This document shows, piece by piece, positions 32,818 to 43,946 of a DNA stretch of 64,000 bases (positions are counted from its first letter, which is position 1; the number at the start of each line of letters is the position of its first letter). Under the pieces are notes generated by a model. It was given only the letters and a program-made list of their open reading frames with translations, did not search any database and had not been told where the DNA came from. Origin of the DNA: Tritrichomonas musculus (lineage: Eukaryota; Parabasalia; Tritrichomonadida; Tritrichomonadidae); contig JAPFFF010000004.1 in assembly GCA_039105265.1 (NCBI GenBank), forward strand, positions 4,216,001 through 4,280,000. The letters are read 5' to 3'. The position numbers and the translations under genes are program-made.

Positions 32818-33312
32818 CCCTTAAGCTAGGCTTTTGAGTCCAGTGAACTGAATGCCCTTTTTTGACTTTTTGATAAGAGTTGTCACTTTTTTATGGAGAA
32901 AAAAACGAGTTTTTTTATCGTGTTTTTATTCAATTTTTTGAAAAAAAATAGCCAAATACTTTTTTTTTTGGTAGTTTGATCTTTTTTAAGAAAATAAGTT
33001 AATGATACATAATGATTAGCTATTTTATAATAAAATGCTTTTTGCAATACTATTTTAAATAAGAGCGAACAAATAATGATACAAAAAGTTTAAAATCATA
33101 TTTTATATTTAAAAAAAATTCTATATATATTTGGTATATTATATTCAAATTTACTATTGAAAATTTGAGAGCAGTCCAAAATTGAAACAAAGTATCCAAA
33201 ATTGGATTTTTTGGATAGTATCAAGTTCTCAAAAATTTGTGGACACATTTATGTATCCATTCCAAACTTTTTGAATATAAATACGTTTGGACACATAAGC
33301 CTAGCCCTTAAG
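32818..33312. mobile_element. CTAGGC-family MITE, copy 3
   Basis: The element 32826-33304 begins CTAGGCTTTTGAGTCCA and ends TAAGCCTAG. The exact 8-bp duplication CCCTTAAG lies at 32818-32825 and 33305-33312. Confidence 0.87.
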
Positions 33313-33908
33313 GATATATTTAAATGAAAGTTATAATTAATTAATTATATTTAAATTATATTAAATATTATTAATATGTAATAAAAAGTAATAATTAAAA
33401 AATATGAAGATATATATATATCTTATATTCAATGCTCAATTGAAATGCTAAGAAAAAGTTAACATAAAAATTTTTAAAAAATTTAACAAAATTTGTTTAA
33501 AAAAATGAAACATAAACATTTTTTTATAATTTAAAATGCAACAAATAATGAAACAATGATTTCTTTTTTATATCGTATTGTTTAAATGCTGAAAAAATGC
33601 TTTTAAGGCCACCGTTGGCAACTTTTTCCTGTCGTCGGCAACTTTTTCAGGCATCTATATATGAAAAGATAAAAATATTTGAAAAGTGTACTAACGTGAG
33701 GATTATTTTATTAAGTTTAAATAACAAACTGAAATATAAAAATTATGATAAAACATGTTTTTTTATTCAACACCTTTTTCGGTTTCATTATACCTTAAGG
33801 ATAGGTATTAAGTATTCTTAATAATATTGCATTTTATTACCTTTATAAAATCCGATAAATGATCAAAAATTATATTAAACTCATTTCCCCTTGATAACCA
33901 TATAAATT
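33313..33908. other. AT-rich spacer downstream of the Pmp-like gene
   Basis: The frame 33597-33821 is a weak, basic, low-complexity translation with no domain. No gene supported. Confidence 0.4.
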
Positions 33909-35840
33909 TTAATTAGGCTCTTCTAAGTTATCAAAATCTGGAAAATAAAATTCATCAGGTTGATTTACGCGAACATTTCTTTCAACAGTTGGTTTACGTG
34001 TCTTGCAAATTGTAAAAACAATCACAACAATCAGCAAGACAGCTAATAATGCGATACAAACGTAAATAGTAGCTAAGCCAAGATCATTTTTTGTTCCTTT
34101 TCCGTCTTTTGTTCCGATTCCCATATTGTAATTGGTTATTGATGGTCGTGGAATTCGTGATCGATATTCTGATGAAGGTGTAAATGGTCGGGATGGCGTG
34201 AAGCATGACGTTGCAGCAAATCCATTAGATTTGGTGAATTCTTTAGATGAAGTAAATTCCCATGTTTCTTCGAATTCCAAAGTATACGTGAAAACGTTGG
34301 AATTAGAAAATTCAGCAGAATTTGTGAAATCTGTTGTTTCTGTAAAAACTGATGTTTCTGAAAAGGGGCATGAAGATGAAAAGTTTCCAGTTTGTGAAAA
34401 GAATAATGAATATGAGAAATCTTCTGTTGAAGAAAAAAGCGGGGTTGGAGATGGAATATAACACAATGTATTATTACTCGTATGAATATCAATATAGTCA
34501 ACATAAGACCATGATCCTGTAATATTAGGTGCATATATATTATTAATAATAATAAAGATTTCACAAGAATTAGTATGATTACTAAATAAAGCAAAATAAT
34601 CGGTGCTTCTGATGTTTTCAGCTATAATGCAATCCAACTCTAGTAAATAATATAAACGATCTTCACTCACGTAATGATCAAACTTTTGGCATGCAAAATT
34701 CCGAAAATAGAATGCACCTGTTTCACTGTTTTCGAGGTTAGCAAAGTTAATGTTACTTACTTTTCCAACACAAGAACTAAATAAAATCATATAATGTTCT
34801 CCTTCAGCAGGTTCATAGTCAGTAATACTTACTCCATATAAATTTGTAAAATTTGATGAATGAAAAGCAAAGCAACCTCCTATGGTGGTACAATTAATAC
34901 CAACTAGACCTCCACCTTTTATATGCGAAATATTGTATGAATCAAAATGGTGTACATTCGTATTAACACTTATCCCTGAACCAAATCGTGAGCTACAATT
35001 AATGCATGTAATATCACGGAATTCAATATTGAGAACATTGAGAATAAGAGCTCCACCACCATCAGTACGATGTGCAAGTGGATAAGTTGAATAGCTGGTG
35101 TTGATAGTTGTGTTTTGAATCAAAAGTGTTGAGGAATTTGAAACATAGATCGAGCCGCCACCAAATTTCTCTGTGTGACAATTATTAAACGTCAATCGAT
35201 CAAGATTAATCGAGCCATTAACTTCACTAATATATATAGCACCTCCAAATTCAAATGTTTGTGTAACATAATTTGTGATGATATAGCAATTGTCAAATTG
35301 AGTATCGGTCATACTAACATAAGGACAATTATTTATATAAATCGCTCCACCGGACTTTAAGCAAAAGCAATTTGTAAAAGTACAACTATTAAATTCCAAA
35401 TTAGATGTTGCATTAATAAGACATAAAGCTCCACCATTATCATTTATATCATTACAATTAACAAAACAGCAGTCAATAAATGAAAATTTGGATTGCAACT
35501 CGTCTGTTTTATTTGTATAGCAATTATCAGAAAAGACAAAAGAAATTGGCGATTTAAGAAATTTAGAAAAGTGGCATCGATTAATATCAAAACTGAAACG
35601 TTGAAGAAATTGCGAATTGGTAATAAAATGTTCGGTATTAGTACTTACATATAAATTTTTGATCGAAAATGCTCGGAATGTTGATAAAGCAGGAATGGTA
35701 ATTAAATTACCAGGCGCTTTGATCATTGTATGAGAATTGAATAAAAAACTTCCATTACGTAAAAATAGATATGATCCAATCGGAATCTGCATTCCAAATT
35801 TTGATTCGATTAAAAAAGGAAAGAAATACAAGAATAGCAT
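33909..35840 (-). CDS. Pmp-like surface protein with beta-helix and F/S/T stalk
   Basis: 643 residues. The order is: a hydrophobic N-terminus that looks like a signal peptide (residues 1-16); a repeat region (about 100-300) with GGAL, GGAI, GGAI, GGGS and GGGA turns and F-x-N-C motifs, as in parallel beta-helix proteins related to chlamydial Pmp and common in trichomonads; a Ser/Thr/Phe-rich stalk (about 465-560) built on a 6-7-residue F-S/T-x-S/T pattern; a transmembrane helix (about 595-618, ATIYVCIALLAVLLIVVIVF); and a short tail with KTRK after the membrane and an aromatic FYFPDF near the end. Such proteins sit on the cell surface and are thought to act in adhesion. The frame is intact and the gene is on its own among transposons. 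The start is the first Met before the signal-like segment. Confidence 0.85.
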   Translation of the reverse strand: MLFLYFFPFLIESKFGMQIPIGSYLFLRNGSFLFNSHTMIKAPGNLITIPALSTFRAFSIKNLYVSTNTEHFITNSQFLQRFSFDINRCHFSKFLKSPISFVFSDNCYTNKTDELQSKFSFIDCCFVNCNDINDNGGALCLINATSNLEFNSCTFTNCFCLKSGGAIYINNCPYVSMTDTQFDNCYIITNYVTQTFEFGGAIYISEVNGSINLDRLTFNNCHTEKFGGGSIYVSNSSTLLIQNTTINTSYSTYPLAHRTDGGGALILNVLNIEFRDITCINCSSRFGSGISVNTNVHHFDSYNISHIKGGGLVGINCTTIGGCFAFHSSNFTNLYGVSITDYEPAEGEHYMILFSSCVGKVSNINFANLENSETGAFYFRNFACQKFDHYVSEDRLYYLLELDCIIAENIRSTDYFALFSNHTNSCEIFIIINNIYAPNITGSWSYVDYIDIHTSNNTLCYIPSPTPLFSSTEDFSYSLFFSQTGNFSSSCPFSETSVFTETTDFTNSAEFSNSNVFTYTLEFEETWEFTSSKEFTKSNGFAATSCFTPSRPFTPSSEYRSRIPRPSITNYNMGIGTKDGKGTKNDLGLATIYVCIALLAVLLIVVIVFTICKTRKPTVERNVRVNQPDEFYFPDFDNLEEPN

Positions 35841-35931
35841 TTGAATAAAATATAATGTTTTTAAAATAAACGAATATATATTTAACGGTCATTTTAATAT
35901 TATTTTCACTTCACAAAAGATTTAAGGGTCG

Positions 35932-36933
35932 AATATCATTTTATTTTTTTCTCAAAAAGTTTAAATTGGCATGCTCACTTTTTTAACAGAATTTTTATCA
36001 ATATAAAATTTGTTTATCAAGAAGTGCTCTTTATCAATAATTTAAGCAAGTCTAATGAAGCCTGCATATTTGGATTCATCAAGTAGTTGGTACTCTGACA
36101 AAAAAAAAGCAATTGTAATGGAAGATCAAATTAATTCAAATGAATCTCTATAAAAAATGACCGACAAAAGCCAGCGATTTACAAATTCCGCATATTAATA
36201 TGCTTTACATATGAAAAACAACAGAATTTATACATTAATTTTTGATTTTTTTTTTTTTTTTATATTTGCTCAATTTTTTTTGCATAACAAATAATTATAC
36301 GAATATTCGATATAAACAACCACTCTGCAGCTCAATAACTACTTAATTTCAGCTCTGAACCAAAAGATTCTTTTTATATAATATATTCATTCTTATTATT
36401 CGAGAAAAAAACCAGATTCTTGTTAATTTTTTATGGTAAAAATTTAAATTACTTAAGTTAAATGTGACTAATTAGTTTATATTACGTTACAATTACTTAA
36501 AGCATTAATTTTAAAACGGCGCCAAAATTTAAAAATTCAATGAAAAAAAATGAGACTCTATGCAATCAAAGTATTCAATTTGATTTCATTATATAAACAT
36601 ATTTTAATAATAAAAATTGATTCATTTAATAGATTTTTATTTTTTATATTAAGTTTAAAATTAATTTTTATCATAAATCTAACAGATATTTTTTTATTAA
36701 AAAAACTTGAAAATTCATTAAATTGAATCAAACTTTTCTACTCGTGAGGAACAAAAATCAAAAAAAGCGCAACGTTACGTTGTGCGCATAAAAGTGTACG
36801 ATATATATTTTCAAGGAGAAAAAATGATTCGAAAATGGGAAGGTACTTATGGGGTGTGCAAAATTTGAGAGAAAATTTGAATGAAACTCTCACAATTATT
36901 AAATGGCAGAAAATTTTGACATTCGACCCTTAA
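35932..36933. mobile_element. TTAA-flanked non-autonomous element 4
   Basis: 994-bp element (35936-36929) with ends GGGTCGAAT and ATTCGACCC, bordered by TTAA at 35932-35935 and 36930-36933. The interior has no gene. It lies about 90 bp upstream of the Pmp-like gene start, so it may supply or separate its promoter. The inverted match beyond about 10 bp is weak, so confidence is lower than for the other three. Confidence 0.6.
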
Positions 36934-38431
36934 ACTATGTCTCAAACCTTTGATAAATCTGTTTTCATTTTTAATATTTTGGCCTAATTATAGGTCCTAG
37001 ATACTACATAAAAAAAGAGGAGAGTCAACTAATTGAATGGCCGATTTTTTCACATTGTTTGAAAAACCCCCTAAATTTCTGTTTTTGTGACTAATCGAAA
37101 ATATAATGGTGTATTAATTATTAGCTATTAATACTGATTAAAATATTATATAACCTCAAAAGGGAATAATGATCCTGTCTGGATATATAACTACATCGAA
37201 AATCATATTTTTTGATATTGACAATTAATCTATCTATAAACATTTTATATAAACATTTATTTATATTTTCAAGATTAAAACTTTCATTTTCCTATTATTG
37301 GGCAATTTTTAATAATTATCAACAATTTATAAGCAATATTTAATATTTTAATATATTTTTTTTATCGTACTAAGTATCAAATAAATATATAAATTATTAT
37401 AATTAATATATATTTTACTATTTTTAATATATTTTATTTTTAATAACTTTTCATTCTCTTATCAAAATAATACGTTTTTCCTACAAAAAACTCTCAATTT
37501 AAAATAATTGCATACAATAAAATACGTTTTTCCTACAAAAAACTCTCAATATTTCAATGAAATTGTAAGATTTATTTTTTCTAATATAAAAATTTTTTAA
37601 GTTAACTATTTTTATATAACCAATTTTTTTTTATTATAAATATATTTATACATTTATTTACTTCAAAATCTTGAAAATTATTATTTTTGAAAAGAAATTC
37701 AAGGAATATTTTTTTAATATCAATTAAGAATATCATTTGATTTATACTATGCTATCCATTTTTAAAAATATCTGTTAAAAAAATACAAAATGAAATAAAC
37801 TATTCAAAAATAAATAAAATTTATATTGATCGAATATCTTAATCTATTTTTAATATTTCTCATAAAAAAGCATTAAATAATATAATTATTTGTTTTTTTA
37901 TGAAAATAACAGAAATATTTTATATTTTGTAAAAATGAAATAGTAATTAAACAAAAAATAAAAAAATCATTTAATGTTCTAGCACTTTAAATGTAATCAT
38001 TTTAATAAATAAAACTGTACTAATAACGCTAAATCAAATAAGCAAAGCCAATAGAATGAATTTTGATTTTCAAAAGATTTATAAATGATGATGATCAAGT
38101 AACTTTTTGGGGCAAAAACTGAAATAAAAAACAAAAACAGAGTTTTGCTTTATGCACAAATTAAATGCTTTATATCAGAGCAAAACCCAATTTTATTTTC
38201 AATGATTGATATCTAAATTATATTCATTGAAACAGAAAATCAAAAGAAATAGTTCAATAAAATTATTATTTATGATCTGAATAATAATTGCTGGATATCA
38301 AATGTATTAAAAAGAATAGAGGTATTTTGTTAGGAATCGTTTTTTAGCGCCGTAAAAAATTGTAAACGGTTTTTTAGGGGGTTTTTTGTTTGACTTTTTT
38401 TGCTTTATATAGAAGGGTCGAAACAGATATA
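36934..38431. other. AT-rich spacer, no gene seen
   Basis: Very AT-rich. A repeated phrase (AATACGTTTTTCCTACAAAA) occurs at about 37467 and 37516. No gene or clear element boundary. Confidence 0.5.
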
Positions 38432-38532
38432 CGGACAGGGTGAAGTGATTTAGATTCGCACCAAAATTTGTATATATTAATTATTTTTTATGAGCATTAT
38501 AATGATATAATTTTTTTTTTATTTTCGTCCAC
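38432..38532. mobile_element. Fragment of the AGAGGTGCGG element
   Basis: About 100 bp matching the left end of copy 1 (834-933) almost exactly, but lacking the terminal AGAGGTG and the rest of the element. It is a truncated relic. Confidence 0.8.
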
Positions 38533-38752
38533 CGTCGTATGTAGAAATCATGATTTTTGGTCTTCGCCCAAAAATCCTGATTTCTGAATGTTTCTAAATC
38601 ATAACTTTAAACCCGAACATATTATTCAATTTTACAACACCACTGATTCATCACCCCTTCATAAATTTTTTCATAAATTTCATCCCCAAATCTCAAAAGT
38701 CAAAAATTGAAAACATAAATTTTATACGTAAATGATTAAATTTGCTTTTATT

Positions 38753-39010
38753 AACCGTCCGCAGATTCCAAATAACGAATAAATTTTATAACCGTCCGCA
38801 GATTCTACATATATTATTAAAAAAAAAAATAACGTATTTTTTCATGAAATATTAGTCTGCTAACCGCTGCGGATCATTGAAATATCATCTAACCGTCCGC
38901 AGATTCCAATTTTAATAAAATTTTATAATTCAATAGGCTCAGAAAATTAAGGTCAAAAAATTTTATAAATAAACGTTCTCCAAAATTTTTTAATAACCGT
39001 CCGCAGATTC
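38753..39010 (+). repeat. Iterons AACCGTCCGCAGATTC upstream of Maverick genes
   Basis: Four exact copies of AACCGTCCGCAGATTC, at 38753, 38790, 38891 and 38995, with one diverged copy near 38862. They are GC-rich islands in AT-rich DNA, all in the same orientation, about 100-360 bp before the first Maverick-like gene. The layout suggests protein-binding sites near an element end, origin or promoter. Confidence 0.7.
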
Positions 39011-39093
39011 CAAATAATTTTTAAAGAATTATTTTATCATTTATTTTTATATCACATGTCTCAAAAAAATAAATCTAATTTTATTTTAATTTA

Positions 39094-39118
39094 ATTTTTT
39101 ATCTAATATAAAAATATG
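39094..39118 (+). promoter_or_regulatory. Conserved upstream block at gene starts
   Basis: The sequence TTTTTTATCTAATATAAAAA immediately before this ATG is repeated exactly before the ATG at 41159. A looser form (TTTTTTATCACATAATAAAA) precedes the ATG at 49826. It is a plausible core promoter or initiator for this element's genes. Confidence 0.5.
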
Positions 39119-39598
39119 ACTAAATCAATTGTTGATGACAAAATGAATAAATTATATAAACAAATTAATAAATATTATAAAACAATAAATCGTAAAATGT
39201 TAAAACAAATTGTAAAGCGTACTGATGAAATAACAGATTTATATTATGAATACGTAAATCCTGATATGAATGATAAAGAGAAGCGACAAAATGAAAATGC
39301 ATTATTGACCAAAAGAATTTTAAATAATGAAAAGTGTAACGAAGTTTGTACATTTAACGGTGTTTTAACTTTCATTTGCGGAATTTGTCATTTTCTTTAT
39401 GCTTACGACAACGAACCGAATAAATTATTCCATCATTGTAATATTTGGGATTTCATGCATTGCACACTTCATGAATTCGATATGGAAAAGAAATTTATGT
39501 TTCTATTTAATGATGAAAATATACCCGAAACGGTTGAAAGATTTTTAAATATTGACGATTATGAAATAATGGAATTATTAAAATTAAATTTTAATTGA
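39116..39598 (+). CDS. Unknown 160-residue Maverick-associated protein
   Basis: Not recognised. Lys/Asn-rich helical N-terminus, then Cys pairs (ECNEVC-like and CGICHFLY) and a central HHCNIWDFMHCTLHEF stretch, so metal binding is possible. Acidic end. Its start has the same upstream block as the polymerase gene 1.5 kb further on, which makes membership of the same element likely. In-frame, no lesion seen. Confidence 0.55.
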   Translation: MTKSIVDDKMNKLYKQINKYYKTINRKMLKQIVKRTDEITDLYYEYVNPDMNDKEKRQNENALLTKRILNNEKCNEVCTFNGVLTFICGICHFLYAYDNEPNKLFHHCNIWDFMHCTLHEFDMEKKFMFLFNDENIPETVERFLNIDDYEIMELLKLNFN

Positions 39599-39663
39599 AT
39601 AATTATTTTTATATCACATGTCTCAAAAAAAATAAATCTAATTAATTTTTGGGACCAAAAAGT

Positions 39664-41105
39664 TAGCACGCTGTGATGGTGAAGTGACCATCACGGTGTT
39701 CTCAAAAAGTGAAAATTCAATGGAAGCTTTTTGATACGTAGCTTTTTGATAAACAACTTTTTGATAATTTTATTATAATTACTATTAACTTTTTGACCAA
39801 AATTAAAAAGAGTAAAATAACGTAAAAAAATTTAAAATTTAAGATTAAAAAGAGTATAATAACGTAAACAAAAGATCCAAATAAAAAAAATCAGGAGAAT
39901 ATGAATAGTAAAATAGGAAAGAAGGAATAATGATGATTGTATGTATTGATAGAATAAAAATTACAAATATTGAGGAAAAATGAAAGAGAATAATTGAAAA
40001 AAATCAATATAAAAAGGAAAAAACTAAATATGGCATCTCAAAACATTGATATATAAAAGAAAAAAGAAATAAATAATTATTTTTAATAAAATATTAGGCT
40101 TACATGCAAATATCTCCAATAAAATCACCAAAAGGAACTAATTTAGAAATAATATCACCTAACTCTCAAAGATTTATAAGAATTCAAACTAAATCTAGAG
40201 AAAATAAATATGAATGATATATAATACTCAAATTTGAAACAGCTCATTTAAAAAATTCAATATAGAAAAATAAACTATTCAATTTTAAGATTTAAAAAAA
40301 TAATTTATCTCCATTTTCTCATTACAATATTAGAGTATTAGACATTATTATTATCTAATATAAATTTTAAAATATAAATGCAAACTTATTATTCATTATT
40401 AAGAAAAGATTTACTATCTGAAAAAGATTATCTGAGAATAACTAAGAGAATTACTATCTAGGGGAAAATATCTGAGAATTACTATCCAAAAATAGCAAAC
40501 TGTGGAATTACTATCCGAAAATAGCAAACTCTGGAATTACTATCTGAGAATAGCAAACTGTGGAATTACTATCCAAGAATAGCAAACTGTGGAATTACTA
40601 TCTGAGAATCGTAGATTGTGGAATAACTATCTGAGAATAGCAGATTGTGGAGTAACTATCTGAGAATTATTATCTGATTTTTATTATTTGAGAATAACTA
40701 AACTAATAATTACTATCTGAGAATAACTATCTGAAAATTGCCAACCGCGAAATGACTATCTGCGAATAACCAAGCTGAAAATTATAATCTGAGAGTTACC
40801 ATCAGAATATATCTATCTGAGGATAGCAATCCGAGAGAAATTATTTGATAAAAGCAGTCTGGTATTAGGAATAACAAAAAAACAACTAGAATAATGATTT
40901 CAGAACGACTACAATGACAGGCCTTTCTGTTTCTATAAAATTTTATAAAATGGCGCCAAAGAAATAAAAATTTTCAGAATAATAAGATATCAAAAAGTTG
41001 TTTATCAAAAAGTTGTTTATCAAAAAGCTGTGTTTCAAAAAGTTCCCATTGAATTTTCACTTTTTGAGAACACCGTGATGGTCACTTCACTATCACAGCG
41101 TGCTA
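39664..41105. mobile_element. TA-flanked non-autonomous element with internal minisatellite
   Basis: Long inverted ends: GCACGCTGTGATGGTGAAGT from 39666 and the reverse complement to 41103, extending about 65 bp with few mismatches, plus shared TTTTTGAT repeats. TA lies on both sides, fitting a mariner-like target, though the symmetric end sequence leaves the exact border uncertain. At about 40440-40680 a 27-30-bp unit (GAATTACTATCTGAGAATAG, CAAACTGTG) is repeated. It separates the first gene from the polymerase promoter. Confidence 0.75.
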
Positions 41106-41407
41106 ATTATACTTTCTCTTAATTTTTTATTTTTTAATTTTTTATCTAATATAAAAATATGTCATTAGACAATACACCTACAAATAAATTAATCGAGTTA
41201 TCAAATTTATTATATAATGAAAATTTAACAATTAATGATTGGAAAAATGAATTTGATAATGAAAATGATTTACGTGAAAGTTTAATTGAAATGTTAGTTT
41301 CAGATATTTTAAATAAAGGATATGATGGAGAAAATAATTATAATTCCATGTATTGGTTCGTGAAAGGTTTAAATATTCCATCACCGAAACCACTTAAACG
41401 TTACATA

Positions 41408-42803
41408 GATTCAGAAGAGGTGCGGACACCTACTTCACATTTTTAACGTTTATAAAAATATGTATATCTTTTTATGTATTAATAATTACTAAATAACATT
41501 TTGATATTATATTATAGTGCACTTATTTTATATATTTATTATTTAAATGTTTTAAAAAATCAATTATATAAGTTATAATAACACAAACAAGTATCCTATG
41601 AAAATAACCCAATCCAGCCACCTGATGGATAGATTGAATTTATAATGATTAATTATTATATATATTGGAAATTAATGATTAATTATGCATTTTGTTATTT
41701 TATAAATATTTCATATTTTGTTAAAAAGTTCATTTTAATGAATATTAACATATTTTTTTGAAATATCTAAATAAATAAAGAATTTATATAGATTATTATT
41801 ACATTTAGATATATTACATTTAATTTAATAAAGATATACCAAATTTAGTTTAATTTAATTCAGGGGGCTGAGCTGCAAAAATCAATTTTAAAATCATAAA
41901 TATTAATAACGATTTTTTTTTCAATAAAAATTTTTATTAAAATATTAAGCAAATATCTTTTTATATTTATATGTATATCATAGATTATATAACTTTTAAT
42001 AATATTATATATACTATATAAATATTTAAAATAAATATAAACAATTAATAAACTTTATATAACTGTATATTCTAAATATTGAACAATTATAATTTCAAAG
42101 CGCTTTTCATAAAATGTTAATTTGAGAGAAATGAAATAAATAATTTTCTTTATATATTTTGAAGTTTAATTAAAATTTAAATCAAATGTAGAAAGTTTTT
42201 TTTCATTAATTCTTTTTTCATAAATTTTGAATAAAAAAATCTTCGAGAATAAAATTGAGAATATAGTAAATAATAATTGAGAGTTGTTGCATTTAAATTC
42301 ATATCTTAATATGTAATTTATTATTTTATTATATTATAATAATTATATGATATATATAAAATATATAACAATTATATATTAATAAAATAATTTTAAAATA
42401 CTTTTTTTTATTAAATTTGGCCCATTTTCATTTTCTCAATTTTTTTTTGGGCCAATTTAAGTGGAAACTATATCATACATTAATAATTAAATAATAACAA
42501 ACGAGACACTTTTTTTTAAATAGTATAAAAATGATTTTTATCATGTTTTTATTACTTTTTTTCTTCTAAATAATAGATTTTTCTATTAATTACATAATTT
42601 CTATAGTTTACATATTTTTATATTTTTTTCAGTGGTTTATATTTTTCTACCTCAGAAAAAAAATCATATATCGCCACAAGTCGGCCCCGTGGACGAAAAT
42701 AAAAAATAATTATATCATTATAATGCTCATAAAAAATAATTAATATATACAAATTTTGGTGCGAATCTAAATCACTTCACCCTGTCCGCACCTCTGATTC
42801 AGA
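41408..42803. mobile_element. AGAGGTGCGG element, copy 2, inside polB
   Basis: The element 41416-42795 (1380 bp) has ends AGAGGTGCGGACA and the reverse complement, flanked by the exact duplication GATTCAGA (41408-41415 and 42796-42803). It is in opposite orientation to copy 1 at 824-2202, and nearly the same length. Confidence 0.93.
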
Positions 42804-43946
42804 TGATTATTTATTCAAAAATTTAAATAAATATAAAATTCAAGATTCACTTGATGATTTCAACCGTCAACGTTTACATGAAAAATTCAACCGTGATTTA
42901 CATAAAAAAGATTCTTCATTTCTTGATGAATTAATGAAGCATTCCAAAGATATTCGTGAATTTTGGAGAAGTGATTTATTATATAATTCACCACCAGCTG
43001 ATGCATTAAATGATGAGGAATTTTTCCCCGAAGAAAAACCAAAAGATATTAATTTACGTAATATAAAATCATTTAAAGAATGGCAAAAATTAGACGATGA
43101 ACAAAAAACATTAGTGGATGATATGATGAAATCATTATATAAAACACCTACTAATTGGGAAATTAATTTTGAACTTTTAAACAATAAAGGCAAAAAATTA
43201 ATGTTTCCATTACTTAAAAATTTCTTTCAGGAATACATAGACCCATTACCAATGGATAAATATAAAATAGAATTTAAAGTTAAAGGTCAATGGCATTCTA
43301 AACCATTAACACCTGAAGTTTATAATAAATTAATGGAAAATTTCACTGAAGAACATTTTATATTCGACCTTGATGAGATACCGGCAGAATTTACCGGATT
43401 CATTAGTGGCAACAATGCTGAATTACCTGATTGGTCATTATTTTCATCATTAAGATTTTCAAAATATTTACATAAAGATAGGGTCCGTAAAGACGTTGGC
43501 GGCTCATTCTTTAATTATATAGCTAATGATAAAGTACCTAAAAAAGTATTTGAGTATTTAAAACGTCTTCAAATATTTGATTCCTTAGTGAACAAAGAGA
43601 ATAAACAACGTGAAGAATTAAATGATTGCTGCTTCGTTTATGCTCTCAAACAAACAGGTTATTATTCAGATGATATTTTAAATCAAATACGATTAAGAAT
43701 TAATAATAGGTATTTATCACAAGGTTCAATTGAAAAAATATGTCAAGAGTTTAAGATTCATATTAAGTTAACATTCATTAATGAAGATGCTAAATGTAAA
43801 AAACAAACTGTTAGATCAGGTAAAAATAAATCATATAAATCATATTTGGGAGTCAAAGACGCTGAACCTCAACGAACCCATACATTTAATGTTTATGAAA
43901 ACCATTATTTCATAGAAGAAAAAACACCATTTAGTAATTATTACAA

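Noticed and set aside
34132-34461. Plus-strand frame of 109 codons
   Set aside because: A shadow of the Ser/Thr/Phe stalk repeat of the Pmp-like gene on the other strand.
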